Below, piece after piece: positions 17,029-27,437 of a DNA stretch of 64,000 nucleotides. The notes below the pieces were generated by a model. It made no database searches. It was not told where the DNA came from and worked only from the letters and a program-made list of their open reading frames with translations. The position numbers and the translations under genes are program-made. The stretch is from JAKFWF01 sp031429105 (GTDB lineage Bacteria; Pseudomonadota; Alphaproteobacteria; Rhizobiales; Hyphomicrobiaceae): positions 62,001-126,000 of the forward strand of contig JANOYV010000138.1 of assembly GCA_031429105.1 (NCBI GenBank), in the 5' to 3' direction. Every line of letters begins with the position of its first letter. Positions within the stretch are counted from its first letter, which is position 1.

Positions 17029-18072
17029 TTGTCCTTTGGGCTGGTCATATCGGTCCTCTTGCATGTTGGCATCCTTGGTTGGGCGCTGATTGGCTTCAAC
17101 GCGTCTAAACCATTGAAATTGCCTGAAGAAATTCCGGTTGAAGTGTCGATCATTTCGGCCATCGATCTTGAGTTGAGACAGAAGAAAGGCGACAGCCTTT
17201 CGAAGATCGAGGAGGCGGCGCAAAGCGTTGGCAAAGCGCCCTCGCCTAAGGATGCGCCGAAGCCAAAACCCGTGCGCGCGGTCGAGCCGCCGCCAGCAGC
17301 AGAACCGCCACCACCCGCCGCGCCGCCCGAACCGGTGAAGGTGGAGCCGCCGCCTGCTCCCGAGCCGCCAAAGCCTGATCAGATCGCAGCGCTAATCGAG
17401 AAGGCACCGCCGCCGCCGACACCGGAAGGGCCGACCCCTGACGATCAAAAGAAGCTTGAGGAAAAGCTTGCCGAGCAACAGCGCCAGGACGAGATCAAGA
17501 AGACTGAGGAGCTTAGGAAAGCAGAGCAGAAAAAGGCAGAACTGAAGAAGGCAGAACTAAAGAAAGCCGAGTTGAAAAAGGCAGAGTTGAAGAAGGCCGA
17601 GCTTGCGAAAAAGAGCAAGTCGTTCGACCAGCAGATGGCGGACCTTCTGAACAAAGTGCCGGACCAGCCGTCAGCAGCGGCGGGCGCTGATACGCCGCCA
17701 TCGAAGCCGACAACCGCGAAGGGGCCGACCGCTGGCACCAAGACCGGCACCGACAACGTCAACAAGGCGCGCGCTGAGCAAATGCTCGTCGCACTGTTGA
17801 ATTCAGCGTTCAAGGAATGCTGGAGCAAGCCGTTGGCTGGCGGTGGCGTCAGTGCGCCCGCGGTCAAGCTCAAGTGGAACCTCAATCCCGACGGCACGTT
17901 GAGCGGCGAGCCTAAAATCGTTCAGACGGATCGCGGCAATCCGTTGGCCGAGCAGGCCGAGCGCGCAGCGATCCGGGCCGTGCAAACGTGCGTTCCATTC
18001 CAATTGCCGCCGGACCAATATGCGGTATGGCGCGAAATCACGTGGAATTTCAATCCGGACCAAGCACTGTGA
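17029..18072 (+). CDS. tolA: Tol-Pal system protein TolA
   Basis: This 347-residue protein has an N-terminal membrane anchor (LVISVLLHVGILGWALIGF) and a Pro-rich region (residues 75-140). A charged helical stalk follows, with five back-to-back KKAEL repeats around residues 166-192. The TolA C-terminal domain contains ECWSKPLAGGG, a KLKWNLNPDGTLSGEP strand and two conserved cysteines. It links the TolQR motor to TolB and Pal across the periplasm. The apparent start is TTG at 17029, 13 bases after CAGGAGG, a long spacer, so the exact start is uncertain; no better codon lies nearby. Confidence 0.92.
   Translation: MSFGLVISVLLHVGILGWALIGFNASKPLKLPEEIPVEVSIISAIDLELRQKKGDSLSKIEEAAQSVGKAPSPKDAPKPKPVRAVEPPPAAEPPPPAAPPEPVKVEPPPAPEPPKPDQIAALIEKAPPPPTPEGPTPDDQKKLEEKLAEQQRQDEIKKTEELRKAEQKKAELKKAELKKAELKKAELKKAELAKKSKSFDQQMADLLNKVPDQPSAAAGADTPPSKPTTAKGPTAGTKTGTDNVNKARAEQMLVALLNSAFKECWSKPLAGGGVSAPAVKLKWNLNPDGTLSGEPKIVQTDRGNPLAEQAERAAIRAVQTCVPFQLPPDQYAVWREITWNFNPDQAL
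17527..17606 (+). repeat. In-frame 15-bp tandem repeat in tolA (KKAEL units)
   Basis: About five consecutive 15-base units, each encoding Lys-Lys-Ala-Glu-Leu, lengthen the TolA stalk helix. Third-position differences (GAACTG, GAACTA, GAGTTG) show the array is old rather than a recent slippage product. Confidence 0.75.
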
Positions 18073-18098
18073 TTGCTTGCGTTCGACAGAGGTGACCA

Positions 18099-19430
18099 AT
18101 GACGACGTTTAATTCGCGCGCTCAACCGCACCTGAACCGCCGGACCTTCATGGCCGGTGCTGCGGCTGGTCTGGTGGCCGGTTCAGGTTCGGTATCAGCG
18201 CAGCTCAGTGGCGAACAGCGCGAAGGGCAGATCAGGCCGATCCCTATTGCCGTGCCCGAGTTTATCGGCGGCGACCCGAAGCTTGGGCTCGATCTGGCAA
18301 ATGTGGTCGCAGCCGACCTTGGCAACTCCGGACTATTCGTGCCGATCGACCGCGCGGCGTTCATTGACCGGGTGCAGAATATCAATACTCCGCCCAATGT
18401 TGCCAACTGGCGCACCATTGGTGCCGAGGCCTTGATCGTCGGCCAAATCGGGCAGATGCCAGATGGGCGCATTCAACTCGAAATGCGGGTGTGGGATGTG
18501 GTGACGAATAAGCCGCTCGCTGGCAATCGGTTTGCAGCGGCAGCCCAGGCTTGGCGGCGCATTGCGCATCAGGCAGCCGACGTCGCCTATGAAAAGCTTA
18601 GTGGCGGTGGGCGCTATTTCGACACCCGCATTGTGTTCGTCGATGAAAGCGGGCCGAAAGACCGACGCGTCAAGCGGCTCGCCATCATGGATCAGGATGG
18701 CGCCAATGTACGCGTGCTGAGCCAGGGTCGGGACTTGGTACTGACACCGCGCTTCAATCCCGTCGCCCAGGAAATCACCTACATGCAGTACTCCGGCCAG
18801 CAAGGCCGCGTGATGGTGATGAATATCGACTCAGGCCAGCGCGATGTCGTCGGCAACTTTGAAGGCACGACGTTTGCACCAAGGTTCTCGCCAGACGGCC
18901 AGCGGCTGGTGATGAGCCTGGGGAACGGTGGCGATTCGGGGTTGGTCGAATTGGATCTGCGCTCGAAGCAGGTCCGCAATCTGACGCAAGGGGCTGGGAT
19001 CAATACCGGTCCGTCATTCTCGCCCGATGGCAAGCAAATTGCCTTCGAGTCGGATCGCGATGGCAGCCAGCAGCTTTATGTGATGGGCGCGGCCGGCATT
19101 CGTCGGCTGAGCACAGGCCAGGGCCGCTATTCGACGCCCGTGTGGTCGCCCCGCGGCGACTATATCGCGTTCACCAAGCAAATGTCCGGCGCTTTCTTGA
19201 TCGGCGTGATGAAGCCCGACGGCTCGGGTGAGCGCATTTTAACCGAGGGCTATCACAACGAAGGGCCCACCTGGGCGCCGAACGGCCGCGTGCTGATGTT
19301 CTTCCGTGAAAGCCAGGGCGCAAGCGGCGGGCCAAAGCTGTTTTCCGTCGATATCACCGGCTACAACGAGCGCCAAGTACCGACGCCTGGATTTGGCTCA
19401 GACCCAGCTTGGTCACCGCTGTTGAGCTGA
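18099..19430 (+). CDS. tolB: Tol-Pal system beta-propeller protein TolB
   Basis: This 443-residue periplasmic protein starts at an ATG with GAGGTGA upstream. The N-terminus carries LNRRTFMAGAAAGLVAG followed by a Ser-Val-Ser-Ala cleavage site, which looks like a twin-arginine signal instead of a plain Sec signal. A TolB N-terminal domain (residues 45-190) and WD40-like PD40 repeats follow (RFSPDGQRLVMS, SFSPDGKQIAFESDRDG, VWSPRGDYIAF, TWAPNGRVLMFF). TolB shuttles between Pal and TolA. Twenty-six bases separate it from tolA. Confidence 0.95.
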   Translation: MTTFNSRAQPHLNRRTFMAGAAAGLVAGSGSVSAQLSGEQREGQIRPIPIAVPEFIGGDPKLGLDLANVVAADLGNSGLFVPIDRAAFIDRVQNINTPPNVANWRTIGAEALIVGQIGQMPDGRIQLEMRVWDVVTNKPLAGNRFAAAAQAWRRIAHQAADVAYEKLSGGGRYFDTRIVFVDESGPKDRRVKRLAIMDQDGANVRVLSQGRDLVLTPRFNPVAQEITYMQYSGQQGRVMVMNIDSGQRDVVGNFEGTTFAPRFSPDGQRLVMSLGNGGDSGLVELDLRSKQVRNLTQGAGINTGPSFSPDGKQIAFESDRDGSQQLYVMGAAGIRRLSTGQGRYSTPVWSPRGDYIAFTKQMSGAFLIGVMKPDGSGERILTEGYHNEGPTWAPNGRVLMFFRESQGASGGPKLFSVDITGYNERQVPTPGFGSDPAWSPLLS

Positions 19431-19843
19431 TTCCACAGCCAAAATGCTGATTGAACGATGATCCCAGTCGGTTGCGGGCGAAGCATCCACAGTTTGTCCG
19501 ATCTGTGTTCATGGCTTGTTAAACTGAATCAGGCGATAACTTACGTGTCCTCCGGACCCGATCAGCCTGGAGCGTATTGTTGTGTAATTTCAAGTCTTCG
19601 AGCGTTTGGACGGATGCGTCCGACGAGGCTGAAACCCGAATATCGCGGCGTGGTATTTCCGCATCAAGCCTGTTGGAAAACAGTCACCAGTTGACCGCAG
19701 TCCTTGATCTGAACCGTCCACGCCAGTACCCCATTACATGGCAACAGCCGAACAGCCTGCAGAGATTCGCTAGGGGTTGTGACCGAGAGGTCGCTCGCTG
19801 ATCGAAGTTCGGTAAGGCCAGGGACAGCATAGGAGAGAATACA
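19431..19843. other. Intergenic region after tolB, no gene seen
   Basis: These 413 bases follow tolB and precede the small lipoprotein gene. Short open frames here have no ribosome site or recognisable content. No strong T-tailed hairpin was found directly after tolB. It could hold a promoter or a small RNA, but I see no positive evidence. Confidence 0.45.
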
Positions 19844-19969
19844 ATGAAGGGCGCTATCGTTCTTGCCACTGTTATTGCAGCCGTCGCTCTTGGCGCGTGC
19901 CGCAAAGAAGTCGCTCACACGCCAATGAAGCTTGGTGCAGACGTAGCCGTTGTATCGGTTGCGAAGTAA
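19844..19969 (+). CDS. Small (41-residue) lipoprotein
   Basis: This short gene has an AGGAGAG ribosome site 5 bases before its ATG. The product begins MKGAIVLATVIAAVALGAC, a compact lipoprotein signal peptide with lipobox A-L-G-A-Cys19; only 23 residues would remain after processing (RKEVAHTPMKLGADVAVVSV...). Mature size and form recall entericidin-like small lipoproteins, but I see no sequence that proves this. A strong terminator 44 bases past the stop supports a discrete transcript. It sits between tolB and pal. Confidence 0.68.
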   Translation: MKGAIVLATVIAAVALGACRKEVAHTPMKLGADVAVVSVAK

Positions 19970-19981
19970 TCTGCGTATCGT

Positions 19982-20000
19982 GTGACGTTTTTTTCGTCAC
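19982..20000. repeat. Short GTGACG-T7-CGTCAC inverted repeat
   Basis: Six-base arms flank seven T residues 13 bases after the small lipoprotein stop. The T run lies in the loop instead of after the stem, so it is unlikely to terminate by itself; it may assist the stronger hairpin just downstream. Confidence 0.35.
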
Positions 20001-20012
20001 GTGATCGTTACT

Positions 20013-20065
20013 GAAGGCCGAACCGCCAGCGCCTCGTGCACTGGCAGTTCGGCCTTCCGCTTTTT
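20013..20065 (+). terminator. Strong rho-independent terminator after the small lipoprotein gene
   Basis: GAAGGCCGAAC (20013-20023) pairs perfectly with GTTCGGCCTTC (20047-20057), with a further imperfect inner stem, and is followed by CGCTTTTT. It isolates the small lipoprotein transcript from pal. Confidence 0.85.
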
Positions 20066-20295
20066 GTGCACAGTTGTTTTTTGCCGATCAGGGTATGTAC
20101 CGCTGCGAATCACTGGCGAGCGGTTTATCGTCCGGTTTGGGCCTTGCGCCTTGGTTTTAGTGCGCTTCGGCCATATTTTCGTACGATCCGCGCGCTAGCG
20201 CTACCCGGATTAGCTTGATTGGTTTGGTCCCTTGACGCGCCTGGATGCGTCGGCGAACTGGGCCAGACAGGCCGCTGTAAGGAAGGAAGTTAGTG

Positions 20296-20820
20296 ATGGA
20301 TGTCTCGAACCGGATGGCACGTGTGGGCCGCATGGCCGCGGCTCTGGTGGTGATGGCCTCACTTGCGGCCTGCGCCAACAAAGAGCTGACGCCAGATAGC
20401 GCTCAGCTCGGCCCGAACGGCGGCAAGGGTGGACCGGCGACGCCGGGCTCGCAACGCGACTTCGCTCAGAACGTCGGCGATATCGTCTACTTCTCGACCG
20501 ATCAGACCGACCTGACGCCGGAGGCGCAGCAGACGTTGACGTCGCAAGCGCGCTGGCTGCAACAATACGCACAGTATTCAATTACCATTGAAGGCCATGC
20601 CGACGAGCGTGGGACGCGTGAATACAACATTGCGCTTGGCGCCAAGCGCGCTCAATCAGTCCGCGATTTTCTTGGCCGCAACGGTGTGAACGGACAACGC
20701 ATCCGCACGATCTCGTTTGGCAAGGAAAGACCCGTCGCTGTTTGCAACGACATCTCATGTTGGTCGCAGAACCGCCGGGCACAGACTGTGCTGAACAATC
20801 GGACGGCTGCTGCGCAGTAA
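20296..20820 (+). CDS. pal: Peptidoglycan-associated lipoprotein Pal
   Basis: This 174-residue outer-membrane lipoprotein has a signal peptide with lipobox L-A-A-Cys26, a short linker and an OmpA-type peptidoglycan-binding domain. Domain landmarks are DIVYFSTDQTDLTPEAQQTL, ITIEGHADERGTREYNIALGAKRA, RIRTISFGKERPV and WSQNRRAQTV. A conserved cysteine pair lies near the C-terminus (VCNDISCW). It tethers the outer membrane to peptidoglycan and binds TolB. The ATG at 20296 is preferred to the GTG one codon earlier. A terminator follows, so it can be expressed separately from the downstream genes. Confidence 0.95.
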   Translation: MDVSNRMARVGRMAAALVVMASLAACANKELTPDSAQLGPNGGKGGPATPGSQRDFAQNVGDIVYFSTDQTDLTPEAQQTLTSQARWLQQYAQYSITIEGHADERGTREYNIALGAKRAQSVRDFLGRNGVNGQRIRTISFGKERPVAVCNDISCWSQNRRAQTVLNNRTAAAQ

Positions 20821-20876
20821 TAACTGCGCGGAAGGTGGTGCACCTCTTGGTTTCGCCGCGATAGATCAAAGTTTCG

Positions 20877-20916
20877 CCCCAGTTCTGGCCCAGCGTGGCC
20901 TCAACTGGGGTTTTTT
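20877..20916 (+). terminator. Rho-independent terminator after pal
   Basis: CCCCAGTT (20877-20884) pairs with AACTGGGG (20903-20910), with an inner GGCC pairing, and is followed by six T residues. It lies just before the ribosome site of the next gene. Confidence 0.88.
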
Positions 20917-20936
20917 AGTTTTCGAGGGGACGTGCC

Positions 20937-21824
20937 ATGCAGATTTTGCGCACGATGACGTCGACCGGAAGTCATATGGTCGTGGCGGCGATTATTGCCG
21001 GACTATCGATCACGTTCTCAAGCTCAAGTGAGTCGCTTGCCCAAACCTTTCCTCGGGAAACAACCACTCCTCGGGAAGTGGTGATCGGCGTTTCCAAGAC
21101 CACGCGAACAGGCGCTCAAACGCCGACAGCAAAAACACCGACGGTTGAAGTTGACGCTACGGCGGCTTACCAGTCGGCCAGCACGCTTTTGCGTTCCGGC
21201 GATATCTTTGGTGCGCAGCGCGCGTTGGAACTATTGGTTGCGCGGTTCCCCGATACCGAGGGTGCGGCCCGCGCGCGGACGGACTTGGCGACGCTCTACA
21301 ACATGAATGCCGGGGGGCGTCTGCAGGCCTCATTGCCTGGGGCAGAGCAAATCAGTCGGTTGGGACGCACCGAAGTTCAGCCGCCAACCGTGCAGCCGAC
21401 AATAAGTGCGTGGCGGACCAGCATCAGGCCATCAACTGGGTTTCAGAAATCAGCGCAAGATGAGTTGCGGGCAAGCGCCGGCGATCTCGTATTTTTCAGT
21501 GAGGGCAGTGCCGAGCTCGGTGCCCGCGCGCGAAAGGCGCTCGCGCAGCAGGCGGCTTGGTTGAAACAGCATCCGGACCGGGCAGCTCTGATCGAAGGGC
21601 ATGCCGACGAATCAGGCAATGCCAGCGATCTGAAGGCATTATCGGTGGCGCGGGCGCAGGCCGTGCGCAATAGGCTCATTGAGGATGGCGTCGCACCGGA
21701 TCGATTGTCGGTGGTGGCGCATGGCAACGAGCGGCGCATTGCGTTGTGCGAGGATCAATCGTGTGCTGGTCAAAATCGCCGTGTTGTTACCACAGTGACC
21801 ACCACCGTTGCTGGGCTGCGCTAG
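20937..21824 (+). CDS. Exported OmpA-domain protein with TPR-like segment (second Pal-like protein)
   Basis: This 295-residue protein starts at an ATG with GAGGGGA upstream. It has a signal peptide (cleavage near SLAQ, no lipobox). Residues 75-120 resemble a CpoB/YbgF-type TPR (AYQSASTLLRSGDIFGAQRALELLVARFPDTEGAARARTDLA, in two pieces). The C-terminal OmpA domain has DLVFFSEGSAELGARARKAL, ALIEGHADESGNASDLKALSVARA, RLSVVAHGNERR and GQNRRVVT, including the Cys pair found in Pal. It therefore combines features of its two neighbours, Pal and CpoB. A non-lipidated periplasmic peptidoglycan-binding protein is likely; the role is unknown. Confidence 0.8.
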   Translation: MQILRTMTSTGSHMVVAAIIAGLSITFSSSSESLAQTFPRETTTPREVVIGVSKTTRTGAQTPTAKTPTVEVDATAAYQSASTLLRSGDIFGAQRALELLVARFPDTEGAARARTDLATLYNMNAGGRLQASLPGAEQISRLGRTEVQPPTVQPTISAWRTSIRPSTGFQKSAQDELRASAGDLVFFSEGSAELGARARKALAQQAAWLKQHPDRAALIEGHADESGNASDLKALSVARAQAVRNRLIEDGVAPDRLSVVAHGNERRIALCEDQSCAGQNRRVVTTVTTTVAGLR

Positions 21825-22065
21825 ACAGATCAAATACGACAGCCGCGACCAACAAGCAGTCAAGAGCTTTGTCGCCACATCAGGTCGTTGACAGGACGCA
21901 GCGAAACCCCCAACCCTTGACAATGTAAGCCATATAATAGCTCAAGAGCCACCTTACGGCTTGGTTGGTTGTAGTCGTTTTGGGCACCGCAGCACTCGTC
22001 AAGCGGCGCGAACCGAAGTGAGCTGCGGCGCGGCGTTATGCGCACCGTTTTGAAAAGGACGTCAG

Positions 22066-23091
22066 ATGCGATTGCAAGTTTGGCTGTCGGTGCCGATGGG
22101 CCTGGGGCTGTTGGTTTTGATCGCGTTGCCAGCAGTAGCGCAACAACCTGCGCCGTTTGGCCAATCATCGGGTGCTGCGCCCAAATCGCAAACGAAGGCT
22201 GCGAAGCCTGCAGGACCTGCAGCGATGACAACCGATACAGCAGCGCCAAAAACAGGTGGCGACAATCCATTGCGGTCGCGCGTTGAACAATTGGAAGAGC
22301 AGTTAGTCGATTTGCAGGTGACGATCGGCACGCTCGAATCACTCGCGCGGACGAGTGGCTCCGGCGCGTCCTCAGGGGCGTATCGCCCGCCCGCATCGGC
22401 TGGTTCGATGGCTGACTCGAGCGGAACATCATCGCGCGTCGATGGTTTGGAGATTCAGTTGCGAGCCCTTGTCGGCCAGGTCGAACAGCTGAGTGATCAG
22501 GTGCGCACGCTGAACAGCCGTCGCGGTGCCGCACCGGATGCTGGCGACACGCGCGTGGCTGGTGTGTTGCCACCACCGGTTCTCCCCGCTGCCGCATCTG
22601 GCTTTGGTTCGACGACAGTGACGCCGGCCGGTGGCGATCAGATCGGGCGGATCATCGGTGACGACACGGCGCGACCAATGCCCGCTGCCGTTCCTGGTGG
22701 CGATGCCGGCAATCCAAAGCAGCTTTATGAGACCGCCTACGGCTATCTGCTGCAGCAGAACTATGGAGCGGCGGAAACCGCGTTTGATGATTTTCTGGCC
22801 CGCCATCCGAACGATGCACTCGCTGGCAACGCTCAATATTGGCTTGGCGAAGCCTTCTTTGTGCGCAGCCAGTATAAGCAGGCGGCAGGGGCCTTCCTGA
22901 AGGGCTATCAGACCTATTCACGAAGTGCCAAGGCACCGGACAGCCTGTTGAAACTCGCCATGTCGCTTGATCGCCTGGGGCAGAAAGATGCGGCCTGCAC
23001 CTCCTATGGTGAGTTGACCACGCGCTTTCCGACCGCCTCGCAGAACATCAAGGCGCGGGCCGATAGCGAGCGCCGGCGTCTAGCCTGTTGA
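22066..23091 (+). CDS. cpoB: Cell division coordinator CpoB (YbgF)
   Basis: This 341-residue periplasmic protein has a signal peptide ending PAVAQ. A coiled-coil trimerisation segment follows (near residues 65-95: RSRVEQLEEQLVDLQVTI) with a second coil (125-150). A low-complexity linker leads to C-terminal TPR repeats beginning NPKQLYETAYGYLLQQNYGAAE and DFLARHPNDALAGNAQYWLGE. CpoB regulates the coupling of peptidoglycan synthesis with Tol-Pal constriction. The position after pal is canonical. An AAAAGGACGTCAG ribosome region precedes the ATG. Confidence 0.93.
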   Translation: MRLQVWLSVPMGLGLLVLIALPAVAQQPAPFGQSSGAAPKSQTKAAKPAGPAAMTTDTAAPKTGGDNPLRSRVEQLEEQLVDLQVTIGTLESLARTSGSGASSGAYRPPASAGSMADSSGTSSRVDGLEIQLRALVGQVEQLSDQVRTLNSRRGAAPDAGDTRVAGVLPPPVLPAAASGFGSTTVTPAGGDQIGRIIGDDTARPMPAAVPGGDAGNPKQLYETAYGYLLQQNYGAAETAFDDFLARHPNDALAGNAQYWLGEAFFVRSQYKQAAGAFLKGYQTYSRSAKAPDSLLKLAMSLDRLGQKDAACTSYGELTTRFPTASQNIKARADSERRRLAC

Positions 23092-23122
23092 CCTTGGCAG
23101 CGTTGACGGCGGGAGGCGTGCT

Positions 23123-24469
23123 TTGAATGCCAGCGATCTCGCAGCGTTGTTTGAAGGCCTGGCAGAGCGCGCTGCGATTGCGGTATCAGGTGGCTCCGAT
23201 AGCATCGGCTTGATGCACTTGTTCGCCGACTGGCGCGCCAGCAGCGATGTAGCACGTAGCCGTGAACCGCCCCTGATCCTCACCGTCGATCACGGTTTGC
23301 GGCCCGAGAGCGCAGCGGAAGCGAACGTCGTTGCGGCGCAAGCAGCAGCACTTGGCTTCACCCATGAGACCTTGCGGTGGCACGGCCCGAAGCCCGCAAG
23401 CGGAGTGCAAGAGGCGGCCCGAAACGCGCGCTACGATTTGTTGCTTGGCCGGCTCGCGGCGCACGACATGCCGCGTCTGCTGTTATTGGCGCACACGCTG
23501 GAAGATCAGGCCGAAACCCTGCTGATGCGGCTGGCGCGCGGCAGCGGCATCGATGGTCTCAGCGCCATGCGCACCAATGAGACACGGATTGCGGTCCAAT
23601 ACGGCCATCCGGTACGCGAAACAGCGATCAAGTTGCGGCGTCCGCTCCTGGGCACGTCGAAGGGGGCGATCCAAGCCTTACTGCGCAATCGAAACGTGAC
23701 GTGGTGCGAAGATCCGAGCAACGCCGATATGCGCTTCGAGCGAATCAGGGTGCGAAGGGCAGCGCCGGCGCTTGCGGCATTGGGATTGACGGGGGAAAGC
23801 CTCGGTCGAGCCGCGCGACGGCTGGGCGATGCGCGTGCAGTTCTGCAGCACCACAACGCCAGGCTCGCCGCTGCATTGATCAATGACCACCATGGCGCAT
23901 TCGGCGAGTTGATCGTCAAAGCAAAGGCCGAAGTGTTGCAAGTTCCAGAAGCGGTCCAGCTACTAACGCCACTGTTGAGCGTGTTTGGCGGCGCAGCACT
24001 GCCGGCCCAACTGTCCCAGATCGAGACATTGGCCGAGCGCGTTTGCTCAACGTCGGACGCGGGCGCGGGACGCGTGACGTTGGGCGGGTGCCTGATTGAC
24101 ATCGCACCTAGTGTCCACGGGCGCAGCGTTCGGGTTTTTCGCGAACATTCACGAGGCAATTTACCGACGTGCCAGGTCGAACCGGGCCAAGGCATCTTTT
24201 GGGATCGGCGCTTTTACATCAGTGTGACCCCAACAGCTGCTGCGTCCGTCGAGATTGGCCCCTTAGGGGCTGGGCCCATCGAGCCATTAGCTGCCAAATT
24301 GCCGCGCTCGAGCCTTGCTGGCCTGCCTTCATGGCGGGTAAACGGGCCGGGCGGCGTCCGGCTACTGCAACCCGGCAATCACGAGGAAATCACCTGTCTG
24401 TGGCCTCCACAACATGCGCGGCGACTGCGGTGGCTCGACCCTTACGATCCAGGGGCCGCAATTCGTTAG
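23123..24469 (+). CDS. tilS: tRNA(Ile)-lysidine synthase
   Basis: This 448-residue cytosolic enzyme modifies C34 of tRNA-Ile(CAU) to lysidine. The PP-loop IAVSGGSDSIGL lies at residues 19-30, followed by TVDHGLRPESAAEA and the family segment ARNARYDLL. LLLAHTLEDQAETLLMRLARGSG is the classical TilS motif (here HTLEDQ). WCEDPSNADMRFERIRVR follows the catalytic domain. The start is a TTG at 23123 with CGGGAGG upstream. Placement between cpoB and ftsH is typical of alphaproteobacteria. Confidence 0.94.
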   Translation: MNASDLAALFEGLAERAAIAVSGGSDSIGLMHLFADWRASSDVARSREPPLILTVDHGLRPESAAEANVVAAQAAALGFTHETLRWHGPKPASGVQEAARNARYDLLLGRLAAHDMPRLLLLAHTLEDQAETLLMRLARGSGIDGLSAMRTNETRIAVQYGHPVRETAIKLRRPLLGTSKGAIQALLRNRNVTWCEDPSNADMRFERIRVRRAAPALAALGLTGESLGRAARRLGDARAVLQHHNARLAAALINDHHGAFGELIVKAKAEVLQVPEAVQLLTPLLSVFGGAALPAQLSQIETLAERVCSTSDAGAGRVTLGGCLIDIAPSVHGRSVRVFREHSRGNLPTCQVEPGQGIFWDRRFYISVTPTAAASVEIGPLGAGPIEPLAAKLPRSSLAGLPSWRVNGPGGVRLLQPGNHEEITCLWPPQHARRLRWLDPYDPGAAIR

Positions 24470-24670
24470 GCATATCCAAGCGTCGGCAACCGGTGGATTG
24501 AAAAATTCGATTGACCGAACCTGCGTGTTCAACTTGGCAAACATCATGCAGACGCTTATCTTAACGTAACGATCGGATGCGCTGGCAGGTGCTGGCGCGA
24601 CATCACGATCATGGGGCCTGGTCAACGGTCGCGGCATCGGCGGGGATCAGGCTTTGGAGAAGGGAACACG

Positions 24671-26599
<1,929 letters not shown>

Positions 26600-26628
26600 G
26601 GCTTAGGCCACAAGACATTTTTGTGCGA

Positions 26629-26666
26629 AATCAACCCGCATCGGTGACAACCGGTGCGGGTTGATT
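26629..26666 (+). terminator. Hairpin terminator after ftsH
   Basis: AATCAACCCGCA (26629-26640) pairs perfectly with TGCGGGTTGATT (26655-26666) and is extended inward by CGG/CCG. On the plus strand it is followed by GCATTTCAG, a weak T tract. Confidence 0.7.
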
Positions 26667-26813
26667 GCATTTCAGATGGCTCTTGAGGTGCTCGAACGAG
26701 ACAGAGGTGACCTGCGTTGCCAGGGCGCAGCGGTTGCATCGCGGCTGCCATCGCCGCAGATTGCCAACTGGACCAACTTAGCTGCTGAATGCGACGACGA
26801 GAGACATGAAACC

Positions 26814-27431
26814 ATGACGTTAGACACCTTCGGCACATTCATTTTTTTCAGTTTTCTGCTGGCGGTAACGCCTGGCCCGACAATGTCGCTCGTCATTGCC
26901 AACGTCACCCATCACGGGTTGCGGGCGGGGCTCCTCACCGTGTTCGGAAGCCTCACGGGTCTCAGCATACTGTTGACCATCGTGACGTTTGGCCTGTCAT
27001 CGGTGATGGTGTTCATGGCGACGTGGTTTGACGTAATCCGGTTGGTCGGGGCGCTCTATCTGATCCTACTCGGGCTTCGTGCGTTGTGGGCGCTGCGACT
27101 GCCAACCAGCACCGGAGCTCAGCCGCCGCATGCCTCTGGACGCTTCTATATGCAGGGCCTGTTCGTCGCGCTGTCGAACCCGAAAGTGCTGCTGTTTCTC
27201 GGTGCGTTCCTGCCGCAATTTCTTGATGCCAGTAGTCCGGCATTGCCGCAGCTTGTGGTTTTAGCCGTTGCCTTCGTGGCGACGCTCGGACTCGTCGATT
27301 GTGCCTACGCCGCTCTGTTTGCCCGTGCCCGGAAGATGCTCGACGTGCGCTGGAAGCGGGCCATGGAAGGCGCGAGCGGCGCACTGCTCATGGCCGCCGG
27401 ATTGTGGCTTGCAACGACGCGGCGCGCGTAA
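26814..27431 (+). CDS. LysE/RhtB-family amino acid exporter
   Basis: This 205-residue inner-membrane protein has about six helices. The ATG at 26814 gives the length typical of the family; the open frame extends upstream but adds a non-hydrophobic region. The signature segment FFSFLLAVTPGPTMSLVIANVTHHGLRAG (in two parts) near residues 11-40 and the loop GLFVALSNPKVLLFLGAFLPQF are diagnostic. Members export neutral or basic amino acids or related compounds; the substrate is not readable. Six bases separate it from the next transporter gene, so they are probably co-transcribed. Confidence 0.88.
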   Translation: MTLDTFGTFIFFSFLLAVTPGPTMSLVIANVTHHGLRAGLLTVFGSLTGLSILLTIVTFGLSSVMVFMATWFDVIRLVGALYLILLGLRALWALRLPTSTGAQPPHASGRFYMQGLFVALSNPKVLLFLGAFLPQFLDASSPALPQLVVLAVAFVATLGLVDCAYAALFARARKMLDVRWKRAMEGASGALLMAAGLWLATTRRA

Positions 27432-27437
27432 TTCGCG

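Noticed and set aside
16510..17223. 237-codon minus-strand frame across tolR and the start of tolA
   Set aside because: It overlaps two certain genes and encodes His/Arg/Asp-rich sequence typical of reverse-frame artefacts.
23506..24195. 229-codon minus-strand frame inside tilS
   Set aside because: It is a shadow of tilS codon bias; the composition (Arg/Ser/Pro-rich) and lack of a ribosome site argue against coding.
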